Below are positions 1-11,296 of a stretch of 64,000 nt of DNA, piece by piece. Within the stretch, counting starts at the first letter, position 1. Each line of letters begins with the position of its first letter. Under the pieces are notes generated by a model, which was not told where the DNA came from, searched no databases, and worked only from the letters and a program-made list of their open reading frames with translations. Source of the DNA: Straminergon stramineum. Its lineage: Eukaryota > Streptophyta > Bryopsida > Hypnales > Calliergonaceae. The stretch spans positions 439,001 to 503,000 of the forward strand of contig OY987266.1 in the NCBI GenBank assembly GCA_963920665.1, given 5' to 3'. The position numbers were made by a program, and so were the translations under genes.

Positions 1-81
1 TGAGTTGCTTATTCTAAAGAGGTGGACGGGATCAAGTATCCTTCAGCTTGCCGATAACCCCTGTTTGTTTGATTGATGCAG

Positions 82-230
82 AATTTCGATACAAGGCTGC
101 GGGAGAAGTAGAGTATAGTGTACCTCCAGGTTGCTTGAATATTCAAACCTATCTTGTCAAACTGCCAGACGAGGACGATTCACAGGAAAAAGTATCCGGA
201 GAATTATACAAAACCAATGAACTGGAGTAG
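82..230 (+). CDS. Terminal exon of an unidentified gene (partial)
   Basis: A polypyrimidine stretch and TGATGCAG acceptor end at 81. The frame then runs 48 codons to TAG at 228-230, with the first codon completed by one base of the previous exon. The peptide contains GEVEYSVPPGCLNIQTYLV and an acidic stretch LPDEDDSQE, and ends KTNELE. I do not recognise the family. The rest of the gene lies left of the window. A GTAAGT at 264-269 could be a donor in a 3' UTR intron, but the in-frame stop precedes it. The gene is convergent with the methyltransferase gene on the other strand. Confidence 0.5.
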
Positions 231-269
231 TAGAATCTATTCCATGGACGCAAGGATCTCACTGTAAGT

Positions 270-291
270 TTAACCCCCAAAAGGACCAAGG
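270..291 (+). repeat. Isolated match to the TTAA-element terminus
   Basis: TTAACCCCCAAAAGGACCAA at 270-289 differs only slightly from the start of the family A TTAA elements found elsewhere in this window (TTAACCCCTAAAGGACCAAG). No partner end in inverted orientation was found nearby, so this is a solo remnant or chance similarity. It lies between the 3' ends of two convergent genes. Confidence 0.3.
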
Positions 292-460
292 ATCCATGGG
301 CTAAAAATATCCAATTCCATTCATGATGATGTGCAAATATAGTTCAAATGGAGCAGCATTGAATATCACTAGAATCCGTGATCGCCATTGCAGATGTTGA
401 TTAAAAAAATTGAACAAAAGAGTCCCTAGATGATCGAGCTGAAAAATAAGAGAGCCAATT

Positions 461-3400
461 TCAAGCGAGATTCAGAAATGCATAGCCCCCTCCTTCAGCT
501 CGGGGCCGCAACCATGCAGCCACCGATCGCAGCACTCGGAGCTCTCCATCCAGAACATCTCCTGCCATCCTTGCTCGTTCCGCTTGGATTTGCGGCGTGT
601 CTTGAGCCCTTAGCACCTTCTGAGCTCGCTCAGACATGAACTCCAATTCATTACAAAAGCCAGGATCCACAAATAGGCAATAGGTCCAACTATACTAACA
701 GCAGAACCAACCAGAGGAGTGCTGAGAGATAAATTGGAATTGATGTGAATCTAAATTAAACCTCATAAATGTTAAAATGCTAACTTCCAGTGACGTTGGC
801 GCAGTTTCCGCTGCGCAACTAAAACCTCAGAAACGTTCCAGTCCTAGCTCTAGGCACTTGAACGTCAAAATCACGGCACTCGGAAAACACGCCATTTGAA
901 GTATGACCATATTCAGATTTCACACCTTTTCTTATGCTAAATTGTAATCAGACTACAACTGGACCTAGAAGTGCACACGTCTCAGATCATGCCTGGGCCA
1001 TGTATCATTTGAAGTGCAATGACTTTACATGAGTCTCTCACATAAATACAAAAATCCAAAGCACGGGAAGACACGGAGTTCCAGCATTCACCGGCGTGGG
1101 GTAGATTGACTACCTTCATAGCAGAGCGATGAGAAGACTGGCACTGGTCTAAAGTGTCCAACAGGATTCTCAAAGCTTGCGCTTCCTTGCCATCCTTCAA
1201 CGGCCGTTCAGCGAGTCGACCTTGCCTCCTCTTGGCATCTTCAGCCATGGTTTGCAGTTCTATGGCACCATCGTGATGAGAGATGCAGGTTAGTTTTGTA
1301 TACGAAGGTACACACGAACGTACACACGAACGTACACGAAAGATGGTTCACAATGTTCGCGGTTACTTTTTCAACTCTTCCGACAATAGCAACGAAAACT
1401 CTCCAAATCAGCGTCTGCAGCGGCCTTATGAAAACCATAGCTCGACACCAGCACTGCTTGGGCGGTGAGAGCATGAATCCAGGAAATAAAAACCTGACTT
1501 GAAAACAACCAAAACATGGGCAAATGGAAAGAACACCTTTAAGAGTGGTGACGGAAGCCACTCGTGCAAATGTACGTAACGCTCGAGGAATGCCTTTGCC
1601 TCTAGCAGCAGGAGAAGATATCTCTCTATAATCCAGCAAAACAAAATTTCAGAAAAAGCTTGGATCGAGACAACCAACAGGATTCATTGAAGTCCTTACA
1701 CACAATATGCTCAACAATTGTTCATTTGCATTACAGGTCGTCAAAATCCAGTGCAACCAAAAGAAGAAAAAAATGACCTGTTTACAATCCAAAAACAATA
1801 ACCAATTGAGAAATACTGACCTCAGACTGAACCACGAACCACCGCTGTCAGAGCCATCACAGGATGCTTCCGTTTCAATGCCGAAATCATGCAATAGATT
1901 CAGCTTTTCTGCTTGCAATGGATCTCCGCTAGGCACCTCCATCCAGATTTGCACCTGTGGTCCCCATATCAATAGACTTGACTTAAAGACTTTAAAGAAA
2001 AGAACCAAGCAAAGCAATTTTGCCTGGCAACAAAGATAGCACGACCGTACAACCAACCAATGTAAAAAACAGGACCGGTACAATCTGCACGAACCTCATC
2101 GTGTGGGTTTCCTGGGAGAGTGAATCCAAAATCCAAAGCCAAAGAGGAATTCGGTAAAGTCCCATAAGTAATCACCATCTACATGGAAAGGAGCCACGGT
2201 GACTAATGCAGACTCTGGAACCATTGAATCAAGATAGTAAACATTGTTGTATGACCAAGACGATACTCAGTCCAATTTCGCGAGCTCCATCCAAATCCAC
2301 ATGAGGCTACTTCTCAGTGCAAGGAAAAGTAAGAAATCCAAAGAACAGCTGCAACACCATCACCAGATTTCCAGCTCAAGACACAGGACACTTTGATTTC
2401 ACTAGTAATGGTAGCAAGGTAAAACCTGGGAACCTTGGTTGTAGTCCTTGTCTGCTACGACCTGCAGAGGATATATACAAGCGTTTTGTAATGAGACACA
2501 ACTTAAAATTCAGCAACCCAGGGACCAACCAAAAACTTTGAGGCAGCACTGAAACAAACAGCGCATGGTTGGTGATAAAATCCTTCGCCACATGAAACTC
2601 AATAACTGACAACAGAGTTTCACAAAAGGTTGCAGCAGAAATTAATTGATTACAAAACCCAAAAAAAAATGAAAAGATGATGCCAGAAAGACCGACTCTC
2701 ACAGGGTGGGCAGGAAACATGTACCTCAGCATACCCTTCCTCCTCGTAGTATGCCAACAGAGCACGTGATTGAGAATCATGATTAAACATGTCCACGAAC
2801 GGTACCTTCGGCAAAGGAAACTAAAAGTGTCAAGCATACAGTACCCACGTCATCGAGAATGACGATCATCTATATTCATCCAATGAAGCAAGCTACGTGC
2901 TCACCATTGTTATTGAGCCCAGTGCCTCAACTCCCCAAGATCGTGAACTGGCTGCAAAAGATGAAAAATGGACGAATCCACCCCAAAAATGCTATGTTTA
3001 ATCCGATATTGGTCCATACTCTTGAAATTATGAAACCCCCGCACTACCTGAAGACATCGTCTGCATGACTTTCTCTTATATTCACAACAAACCCTTCAAC
3101 ATTATAATAGATTCTGAATGAGGAGAAAGATAGATCTTGAGGAACAAAACCAGTCCTGACGACAAACCTACGCAGTAGGCATGCGTGAAGGAGTCCAGTG
3201 TCACCGTCTCTCCAAATAGTTCTGGGTGCTTCTTCACAACCTAGAGACGAGCACTTAAACCCCGCTCAGATCAACTGTGACACAAAACCATCCAAGACTA
3301 GTGGAAGAAGTCAGCGATACGAATCCATTCTGCGCGGTCTTCTTCTTCTTCAGCAACCAACATGTTTGTTACTTACTGCTTGAATGATGTCGTATTGTGT

Positions 3401-5222
3401 CGAAATTAGTGTTCTGCGATGTTCTGTTTGGTCATATAAACTGCTTTCGCGCAACAACTCCAGTTCCTCATCCCTCCAAAACACCTGAGGATTCATGTAA
3501 CCAGCGAAGCCATAGCCACGAAAATCAATTCGATAAACTCAAACACGTTCGCCTACCTGAGTCTCAAATTGGAAGAGGATAGACAGCCCGGAGGATCATG
3601 AACGATGACATTAAAGATCAGAGGGAATGGCTTTCCTAACTAGGTCTGAACACACATAGGAGAACCCTATGATTTGTTTAATTGACATTAAGCTTCAGCT
3701 CAGCAACTTCAAAAGGACTTTGACTCACATTCTAACACCCTACATAAACGGTATATACAATCTAAGGAGCCTAAAAAAAACCTCCCATTCGACATAGAAT
3801 AGATGGCAAACGGAAAGGGACCTACAGTGCTATGCAGCCCTCGCAGCGGAGGCAAACATTTGATGTAAGGCTCCCACGGCGATGCCTGCATTTGTATGAT
3901 ATAAGCTCTCAAAGGCGGACCACAGCGTATCATTGAAGATTAACATCTGGACCAGAGAAATTATATTTTCAACTGCCATTTGAAGTGGATTGCAACTGCC
4001 GATCAAAAGAATGCAAAGTCTGCGAAAACATGCATCAACCTCAACGACAATTCCTTGCTTTTTAAAAAGAAAATCTCAATATCTCAATTGGGATTCGATT
4101 AGAAGGAAGACCATACCTTGCCAGCATGTCGATGGAGGAGTTGGAAGAGGGCGAGGCGACTCCATTCATTCACGTCGTCGGAAAGGCTGTCTTCAATGCC
4201 CGAGGGTAATCGATTTGGTGTAATCATCTGCAGCGCATATCCTCACAATCAGCAACAATATTGGCTCCGTCGGCGCTGGAAAACGTACGGAAATAACGAA
4301 AGCAAAGATGAAAATAGCAATCAGATCCCAGTAGAAGGCTTGAAAGCACTATGAGGCAGTACCTACACACTATACACAACTGCATACACTCCTCGGATGA
4401 CCTCACGAGACAAAAGACGCACATACAAGTTCTCGAGACACACGCAGCACTTGCTCCCCACGCTTGATGGAGCGAATCGCAACGAGAGCCCTGGGCGGAT
4501 TTTCAAGAAAAATAAACAAAAATCAAATTAAATCAGAGCAACATAAATATATGATTCTCAAGACTTCTCATGAGGAACGGGCATCATGAAACCCGGTACC
4601 ACTGCTCATATACCAGAAACTCTAAATCCTAAACCCTAAACCATCTCCACTACCGTAATTTCAATAAGATGACAAAATTCTAAACAATTCGTACATGAGC
4701 ACGCTTCGTAGGCTAAGCAGATTGCCAAACCTTCCATGATCGGTATGGCCTATGGTCAAACACGTCAGAGCCCCGGATTCTCCTCGAGACTCGAGCCACG
4801 ACAGGAGAGACGCAAACTCCGGTGGGGCTACTTGTTGTCCCTGCAATTCAAAATACAAAACGCATGAGCACAGGAAAAATTGATATAAACGAGTTAATTC
4901 TATTGAACCAATGCAGCATGTAATGAGAGAATTAACCAGGCATGCCCGAAGCTTGAAAAAGCTTCCGGCTGTACAATTGCCGGAGTGACGAAAAAGAATT
5001 CGCTGCATTTGATTTCTCCAAAGCTCAATCTAGTCGGCGTAGATGCGCAGAAGCTCCAGCGCCATGCAGCTGGTGACCTAATTTTACATTCTTCAGCTGA
5101 AAGACAAACTTGCGCACGCGCACGACCTGTTGTTGGTGATGCAAGAGCCCGCGGAAACCGTGACGCGGAGTGGATTCCTCGCCATTCTTCGTCCAGTCGC
5201 AGACATACAGTAAACTTGCCAA
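461..5222 (-). CDS. SET-domain lysine methyltransferase, Rubisco LSMT/SETD3/SETD6-like, 15 exons
   Basis: Exons, 5' to 3' on the minus strand: 5222-5088, 4840-4731, 4490-4427, 4227-4117, 3885-3826, 3484-3377, 3240-3168, 2951-2905, 2820-2725, 2461-2426, 2178-2095, 1954-1821, 1625-1537, 1259-1114, 640-461. All junctions are GT-AG and all phases agree, giving about 490 residues, the usual length for this family. Visible landmarks are GHTDHGRALVAIRSIKRGEQ (around residues 74-93, the SET start), VPFVDMFNHDS (242-252, the SET NH motif), VVADKDYNQGSQ, and MVITYG with the catalytic-type Tyr (281-286) followed by LDFGFTLPGNPHDE. A helical C-terminal substrate-binding region follows. Proteins of this class transfer methyl from S-adenosylmethionine to a lysine or histidine of a partner protein. 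Target and compartment cannot be read here; the first 45 residues are basic but not a clear transit peptide. Exon 1 (an alternative donor exists) and the last acceptor (640 or 619) are the least certain parts. Confidence 0.9.
4625..4642 (+). promoter_or_regulatory. Telobox-like AAACCCTAAACC motif
   Basis: The stretch TAAATCCTAAACCCTAAACC contains the plant telomere-type repeat unit. It lies in intron 2 of the methyltransferase gene (between 4490 and 4731). Teloboxes occur near plant promoters and are bound by telomere-repeat-binding factors. Here it may only be a short interstitial telomeric tract. Confidence 0.3.
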
Positions 5223-6304
5223 TCACCGCAGGCAAATTCAAATATTTTGTATTGTATATTCTTGTAGAATTTAATTATATTTATGTATTTGTCAATTTCT
5301 AGTTTTTAAATTTTCCAATGTGCACCCAAAACTGTCCCTTGAAATGAAAGTACGTTTTTAGTGGCAAATTCAGGTGCACATATCTACACTGAATAGGGGT
5401 GTTAAAATGACCCATACTAATTAATCAACATTCCACACTAAATAAATATCTACCCGTATTGTACATCAGTAGTTATTGGAGTGTCCAGGTGATGTACATC
5501 ATATTTCAAACATCTACAATTTTCTAGAATTAGTCCCTTTAATTTTTTGGTCCCCTTAATACCCCTATTTAGTGTAGCAGTATCTCACTTTAAGGTTGGC
5601 TTTTCTACAAATAGATTAACCTATTAATGACAACAAGGAATGAATTTGTTCATTGAATGAATTTGAAGGAAACTATAGTAATAAAGGCTTTGCGTTGCTA
5701 TGCATTGTCATCAATGATTGTATTGCAAGGAAGAGAAGTCAATTTTATTATTATTATTTATCTTTTAAATTAAAAATATATTTGATGTCAATGAAGGAAG
5801 AGTCATTTGAGTACAGATAGACACACAAACACACTAACACACAAAGTTAACACCAAATAAATAAATAAATAAATAATTTAAAGGACATTGACAACCAAAG
5901 TTTAATATTTTAATCTAAGAAAAACCCTCTATGATATAAATATCATTGACATAATAAAGAATGCACCAGTTCATCTTGAAATCGACAATCTTTTACTAAC
6001 TACCTTAGTAATTGGGCAACATCCTTCTAGGGCTACAATGAGAATGTTGAATGTTATGCAAAGTTTTACCTATCAAATTGTTTTGAGAACTTGCCATTTC
6101 AAGTAGTGAGGATTGCAATAATTACACTTATTCGTAATAAATAGAGATAAAACATGTGCTTTTGCAAGGGCATTAGTATGGAAGTTCACAATATTTTAGA
6201 TAGAAGCCATGTAACATGGTTTAGACTATTTTTGTACTATCTCAAATAGTGTGATTGCCATCTAATTTTTATTCATTTTTGTTTACATTCATCCAGTTAT
6301 TGCC
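5223..6304. other. Intergenic, AT-rich, no gene seen
   Basis: Upstream side of the methyltransferase gene. The first 100 bases would hold its 5' UTR and promoter; no certain TATA box was picked. An (AAAT)n microsatellite lies at about 5854-5876. No frame with protein-like composition was found. Confidence 0.6.
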
Positions 6305-7149
6305 TTAACCCCTAGAGGACCATTATCCCTTTGAGAGACAAATGGGATTTCATGTAGGTACCTATTGTCTCAATTTTTATCCTGATTTTTTTAAACTCTT
6401 TCTGATGATAGAAAATTTGATTTAGCTTAGTGGGAATATAATTTTTTTTTCATTCAATGCTTGTAAACAAAAGTTATACCCAAATAAGCTTCATGGGAAA
6501 GGGGGTAGCAAAAAAAAATTGAAAAATCTGAATTTTTAAAAATTTATTTTTTCCCTAATAGATTATATTTTTTTCTACATAGAAAGCTTTGATTCATTCC
6601 TTTTGGATTTGTCATGAGAAAGTTATAGACAATCTTATTTCTCGAGCAATTAAAGCATCTTCTTGAAAAAATAACTTGCAAGATTCATTTCTAAATGCAA
6701 TTTTCACAATTTAAAAAAAAGTAACACGTGGTTATATTCTCTTGCTAGAACAATCTTACCACTAGGATTAGTGCATTTTCATTCCATCATAGAGATATTA
6801 TTAATTTAGATTTTCCTTCTATCTTGTACCTAACTCTACTTAACAATTTTTTCAAGAATAATTTTTTTGGTATTTTTTTTTCTATAGACTCTCAACTCAA
6901 TTCTCCACCATAAAGATTTAAAGCTCAAAAATCTATAGTGCAAAAAATGAAAGTAAAGAAGGTTCAAAGTCAAACAATCTAGTCCCACAATGTGCTAGAA
7001 AATTTGTTTTCTTCACACTAGTTAGGTGTGAGATCATATGGTTAGATGTGCAATAAATACAATTTTCAAACCTTTTTACTATTTGTTGTAGAAATGGCAG
7101 TTTTGAGTGTTTTTTCACAGAATAAATGCCTTGGTTCTTTAGGGGTTAA
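6305..7149. mobile_element. TTAA-flanked (piggyBac-like) MITE, family A copy 1
   Basis: The element begins TTAACCCCTAGAGGACCATT and its right end, read on the minus strand, is TTAACCCCTAAAGAACCAAG. The TTAA at each end would be the target duplication and CCCCTA-AGRACC the terminal inverted repeat. It is 845 bp long with no transposase frame, so non-autonomous. The internal stretch near 6570-6610 (ACATAGAAAGCTTTGATTCA) recurs in copies 2 and 3. Confidence 0.75.
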
Positions 7150-10100
7150 ATTCATCTAGTATAGCAAGCTTGGCATGGTTTCATTATTCCCTAAGACTCA
7201 TATCACAAAGACTAACTTTGTGCCAATACTAGGTCTATGAGACTTTGATCTTGCAAACCTAGCTAAAGGATAGTTGCAAGGCATGTTTGCATCCATGGAT
7301 AGTAAAGTCAAGAAATAGACTAACATTGATATAGTAGTATAGAAATGAGAAGCTCAATTGCATCATCATGAACAAGCTAATAGGAAGGCTTCACTCTTTT
7401 TACCAAACCCTTGAGTGGAGGAAAGTGTTGTATATGATTCCATGCATGTGGTCAATATTAATAATGTCATTTTGGCATTTGAGTCAACATTTAATATTAT
7501 TGTACCTAAAATAGATTGCTCCAAAACTTCTATGCTTTTCACATACTCTACATCTGGTGACACCATGTCCATCATCAAATGTGACATAGGTGTGGTTACC
7601 TTCTAGCTGTGGTATTTATGTATATCCAACACTCTCTAGGATGTGATTATTGTGATATTGGAGAGTATAATATTCACAAGTTCATAGTGTATAGTCACAC
7701 TTTTGTGGATACACAATTGTGCCCTTGCATGACCCTCATTCAGTCCCAACTTGTTAAAAATCCAACTGAGACCTTTCATTTTAGCAAGAAATTTAAGATT
7801 AGCAATCACTAGTCTATGTTCCTACACGTTTTGCACCTACTTTTCATAGGAGCATTAAGAAGAAACTTGCAGCTGAAAGAAGAGGTGGATTATCAACAAA
7901 GAACACACTAAAGTACAAGATTCCTAGGTTTAGTTAAACTTTTGTCAATTGTGAAAAGGTCTAGGAAAAGGTAGACAACCAAGATGTTGAGCGCTTCTTC
8001 ACATCCACTAAAAACCTACAAATTAAAGTCATTGTTTTAAACAAGGTAATATATTGAACATGATGTCCAAACAATTCTAAGTCACTGCAGAGCTCTAGGT
8101 TGCTTGTCTATCCTCAAGCTAGATCAATTCATTGATAAACATTGAAAAATTAGAGGTTGGAGAAACGATATTAGTATAGGTACATAGCTTGACTAAGCTC
8201 AAGTACACAACTCGGTGGAACTTCTTGAGCAACTCAGGGATATACTAACTACGCATATCATCCACTACTTGCAACATCTTGGGCTTCAGCTTCTCAAACT
8301 TGTCGAGATTGTATCCAATCAACATGTCTTTGTACACCCTTGGAATTCTCTTTGCACCCGTTCAATGAATGCACATAACCGACCTGTTGCCTTTTGTCTT
8401 GCCCAAAAGTCAACATCTGATTTGTTTTGATGGAGCAGCCTTGTTTACAATCAATAATATTAACTGATTTAGTAGAAATGGTACGGCTATTACCAGAAGA
8501 AAACGGATATGAACTAAAGTGAGGACAATTGTAAACATCATAAGATTGTTGGACTAATCGTACAGATTTGGTTCGTTGATGAAATGGATGATGATCCTAG
8601 TCATCAACTCTGGCACTCTGGCATAAACTAATATATTCAAATGATAATGTTTGATTACTTCAAAAACACATACAGTACACAAAATTTTCCACAAATTTGA
8701 ATGAATCTTGAAATCTTTCACGTGCAAAACTTAATACAAGCAATACATAACATTGTACACACTAGATTTTGGACTGCTACTGAAGTTTCTAAGATTCTCT
8801 TCAATGCTCATGGATGATCTTTGGTGTCACATCTTAGGTTTGTCTTACTTGTTGATTCTTACTAAATTCCCTCATAGCATGGCAAGTGTCATCTTTCACT
8901 TTAGTTCCAAGAAAAGTTATTGTATCATTAAAAGGTCAACCAAGTAATATGTGGTGTAATATCCTACTGCTAAAAGATGTTATGGAAGTGGATCCAATAC
9001 TTATATATTATGAGCATTACTTTCAAGTCGAGCACAATAATCCTCAAGCTTCACTAGTACTTCGATCAATCTCACAATGTTTATAGTTGCAACCATTGCA
9101 ACTACTGGTAGTATGACAACATTAGCTAACTTTATCATAATTCCCTACTCTCCTAGCCTTGCAAACTCTATAGGCCACCACAAAATTTTTGTATATTGGT
9201 GAACATTGCAAATGATAGAAAGATTGGTGGTGAGTCCTATCCAATTGAGAGGCCATAAATTCCTTTCTTCTTCGGTTTTGCACGCATTGTTCACTATAAT
9301 TGAATTGGATGCTTGTGGGCAATACAAATATGAAGCTAGAATAATAAATTATTAACTAGAATTGAAGGCACTACAACAATCTTGAAGAAATCTAGCTAAA
9401 ACTAAAATTAACTCGATGCACAATAAATGTAATTATATGCATGTTGGAAAACCATATGAGACACCACATACTAGCATATTCCCATTCACTTGACACTTGG
9501 CATTTAAAGAGATCACCCAATGACCAAATACATTCAACTATCAATTTGTGACCCCCCGCAACTTGCTAAATCAAAACTAGCTTGCTATACATAAATTGTA
9601 ATGAAGAAATAAATTAGTCCGAAAACCAACTAACACCAAATAAAGATATATAGTAGAAACTCCTATGACCAGCCAAGCCCCATGGTCAATACATAGGTAA
9701 TGGGAAATTCAACAAAGGAATGACCGAGAAGTAACCATTAGTTTTTTGGTTTCCCACCATCTTCTAGCCATCACTGTTATGATACATGTGCTTCATTTCA
9801 AGAGCCAAATTAGTCTTTAGATGAGCAGTGATGGAAGAATCTATGTATTGGAGATGGGAGCAAGCCAACTTTTGACTTTTAAAATTCATAACAATTTGAA
9901 TTTAAGGAAAAAAATTATGAAAATTTGACAACACCCATCATTTCTATCTCTCTACACAACAAAAATTTAACAATGCCTCCTACTACTCCAGATCATGCAC
10001 AAAATGCTTAAGTGGTTGGCAATGGGTGGTTCTACTATATGTAAGTTCTTGACATTTTAAAAATCACTATATCGTACCAATCATTGACACTTGTCGTGAA

Positions 10101-10440
10101 CCACTGCAAATCTGTAGTTAGAACTAGCTCGTTGCACATTAATTGTAAGATCAGGGAATTTCGTTTCATTTGTGTCAAAAAAAAAATCAAGGAATACATT
10201 CATCCAAAAACTAACTAGACACCGAATAAGAGTATATTTCCATTTACTCATTTAAAGTAATCACAAAAAAAATTCAACTACTAATTCTTGAATCGCCACA
10301 TCTACCTCCCTCCGCATCAATTGGAAATTGGAAAAAAAACCAATCGTTTGAAGACAAATCGAAACGCCACTTGACATGTTGTAAGAAAATTCTACTTCGA
10401 ATTCCTAAACCCCATCACTTTTGCCATGACAAAAAACTAT
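7150..10440. other. Intergenic, AT-rich, mostly anonymous
   Basis: Apart from a decayed coding remnant near 8190-8425, no gene is visible. A stretch at 8880-9085 (plus) translates to a protein-like but unrecognised peptide containing KVIVSLKGQPSNMWCN and VMEVDPILIYYEHYF; it may be another decayed gene piece. No start, splice pattern or domain supports calling it a gene. Confidence 0.5.
8190..8425 (-). pseudogene. Decayed coding fragment, family uncertain
   Basis: Reading the minus strand from about 8420, one frame gives SDVDFWARQKATGRLCAFIE then RVQREFQ before a stop. A second frame then continues DMLIGYNLDKFEKLKPKM, LQVVDDMRS, stop, YIPELLKKFH. The composition is clearly protein-like and broken by one frameshift and at least one stop. 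The second part reminds me of the helical region near the C-terminal end of EHD-type (EH-domain) ATPases, but this rests on memory of the family and not on an alignment. No intact gene is present nearby. Confidence 0.35.
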
Positions 10441-10840
10441 AAGGCATACAAACCATTTGCAACCACTTAAGCAATTACACATATATGCAGCTTGGGATTC
10501 TCGAGTGGGGAAATTTTCTTGTGTACAGAAATAGAGTTGCAAAGGATTCCATATTTTTTCATAATTTTATTTCTCAAAACGTAATTACTATGAATTTTTA
10601 GCTTAAGATTATGTTCAACCCATATTGGTCATATAGATTTCAGTATTTCCAACCAAGGGTTGGTTGCAATATTGACAGTCCTGTAGCCAATTATAATGTG
10701 CCGTAACTACATTTGGAATTGTACCACAATTAATTAGCACTCCTTACTACCTCATCAAGAAGAAATGTAGTCTACATGGCAGAAATGGGGTGTGTGTGTG
10801 TGTGTGTGTGTGTGATGGGAAAGGGGTCGCCTCCCTTAGC
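10441..10840. mobile_element. GGAGGCAACCC-family MITE, copy 1 (degraded)
   Basis: The internal sequence (AATAGAGTTGCAAAG, CATATTGGTCATATAGA, GGGTTGGTTGCAATATTGA) matches copies at 10901, 38599 (inverted) and 51458. The right end GTCGCCTCCCTTAG is an eroded form of the family terminus; the left end is poorly preserved. A (TG)n tract at 10790-10814 lies near its right end. Confidence 0.55.
10790..10814 (+). repeat. (TG)n microsatellite
   Basis: About twelve TG units in a row, inside the first GGAGGCAACCC-family copy. Confidence 0.9.
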
Positions 10841-10900
10841 AGAAAAGAAGCACAAGGACTGGTGGAAGGTATTTTGGCCCAATTTCACTGGTATGCATAT

Positions 10901-11296
10901 GGGAGGCAAACCCATTTTGACCACTTGAGCAAATACACATATTTGCAAGGCAATTTCCAATAGAGGGGAAATTTTTCCATCTGCAGAAATAGAGTTTATA
11001 AGGTTTCCATAATTTTTCAAATTTTTATTTTTCAAAATGTAATTACAATGAATTTTTTAGATGAAGATTCTCTTCCACCTATATTGGTCATATAGACCTT
11101 CTTATTTATGACCAAATCTGGTTGGAAAATCCAAAAATCCAACAAGGTTTGGTTGCAATATTGAGAGTCTTGCAGCCAATCATAGTGCCCCACAACTACA
11201 TCGGGAACTATACCAACATTAATCATTGTTAATCACCTCTTGATCAAGATTACTCCACCCAATGGTAGGGCAATGATCAAGAATGGGTTGCCTTCC
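10901..11296. mobile_element. GGAGGCAACCC-family MITE, copy 2
   Basis: It starts GGGAGGCAAACCCATTTTGA and ends AATGGGTTGCCTTCC, an inverted terminal pair. The roughly 395-bp body shares the family core (GCAGAAATAGAGTT, TTGGTCATATAGACC, GGTTTGGTTGCAATATTGA) with three other copies in this window. No coding frame is present. Confidence 0.65.

Noticed and set aside
1241..2083. Long minus-strand frames of 132-144 codons
   Set aside because: They contain real methyltransferase exons but run through introns; only the spliced parts are coding.
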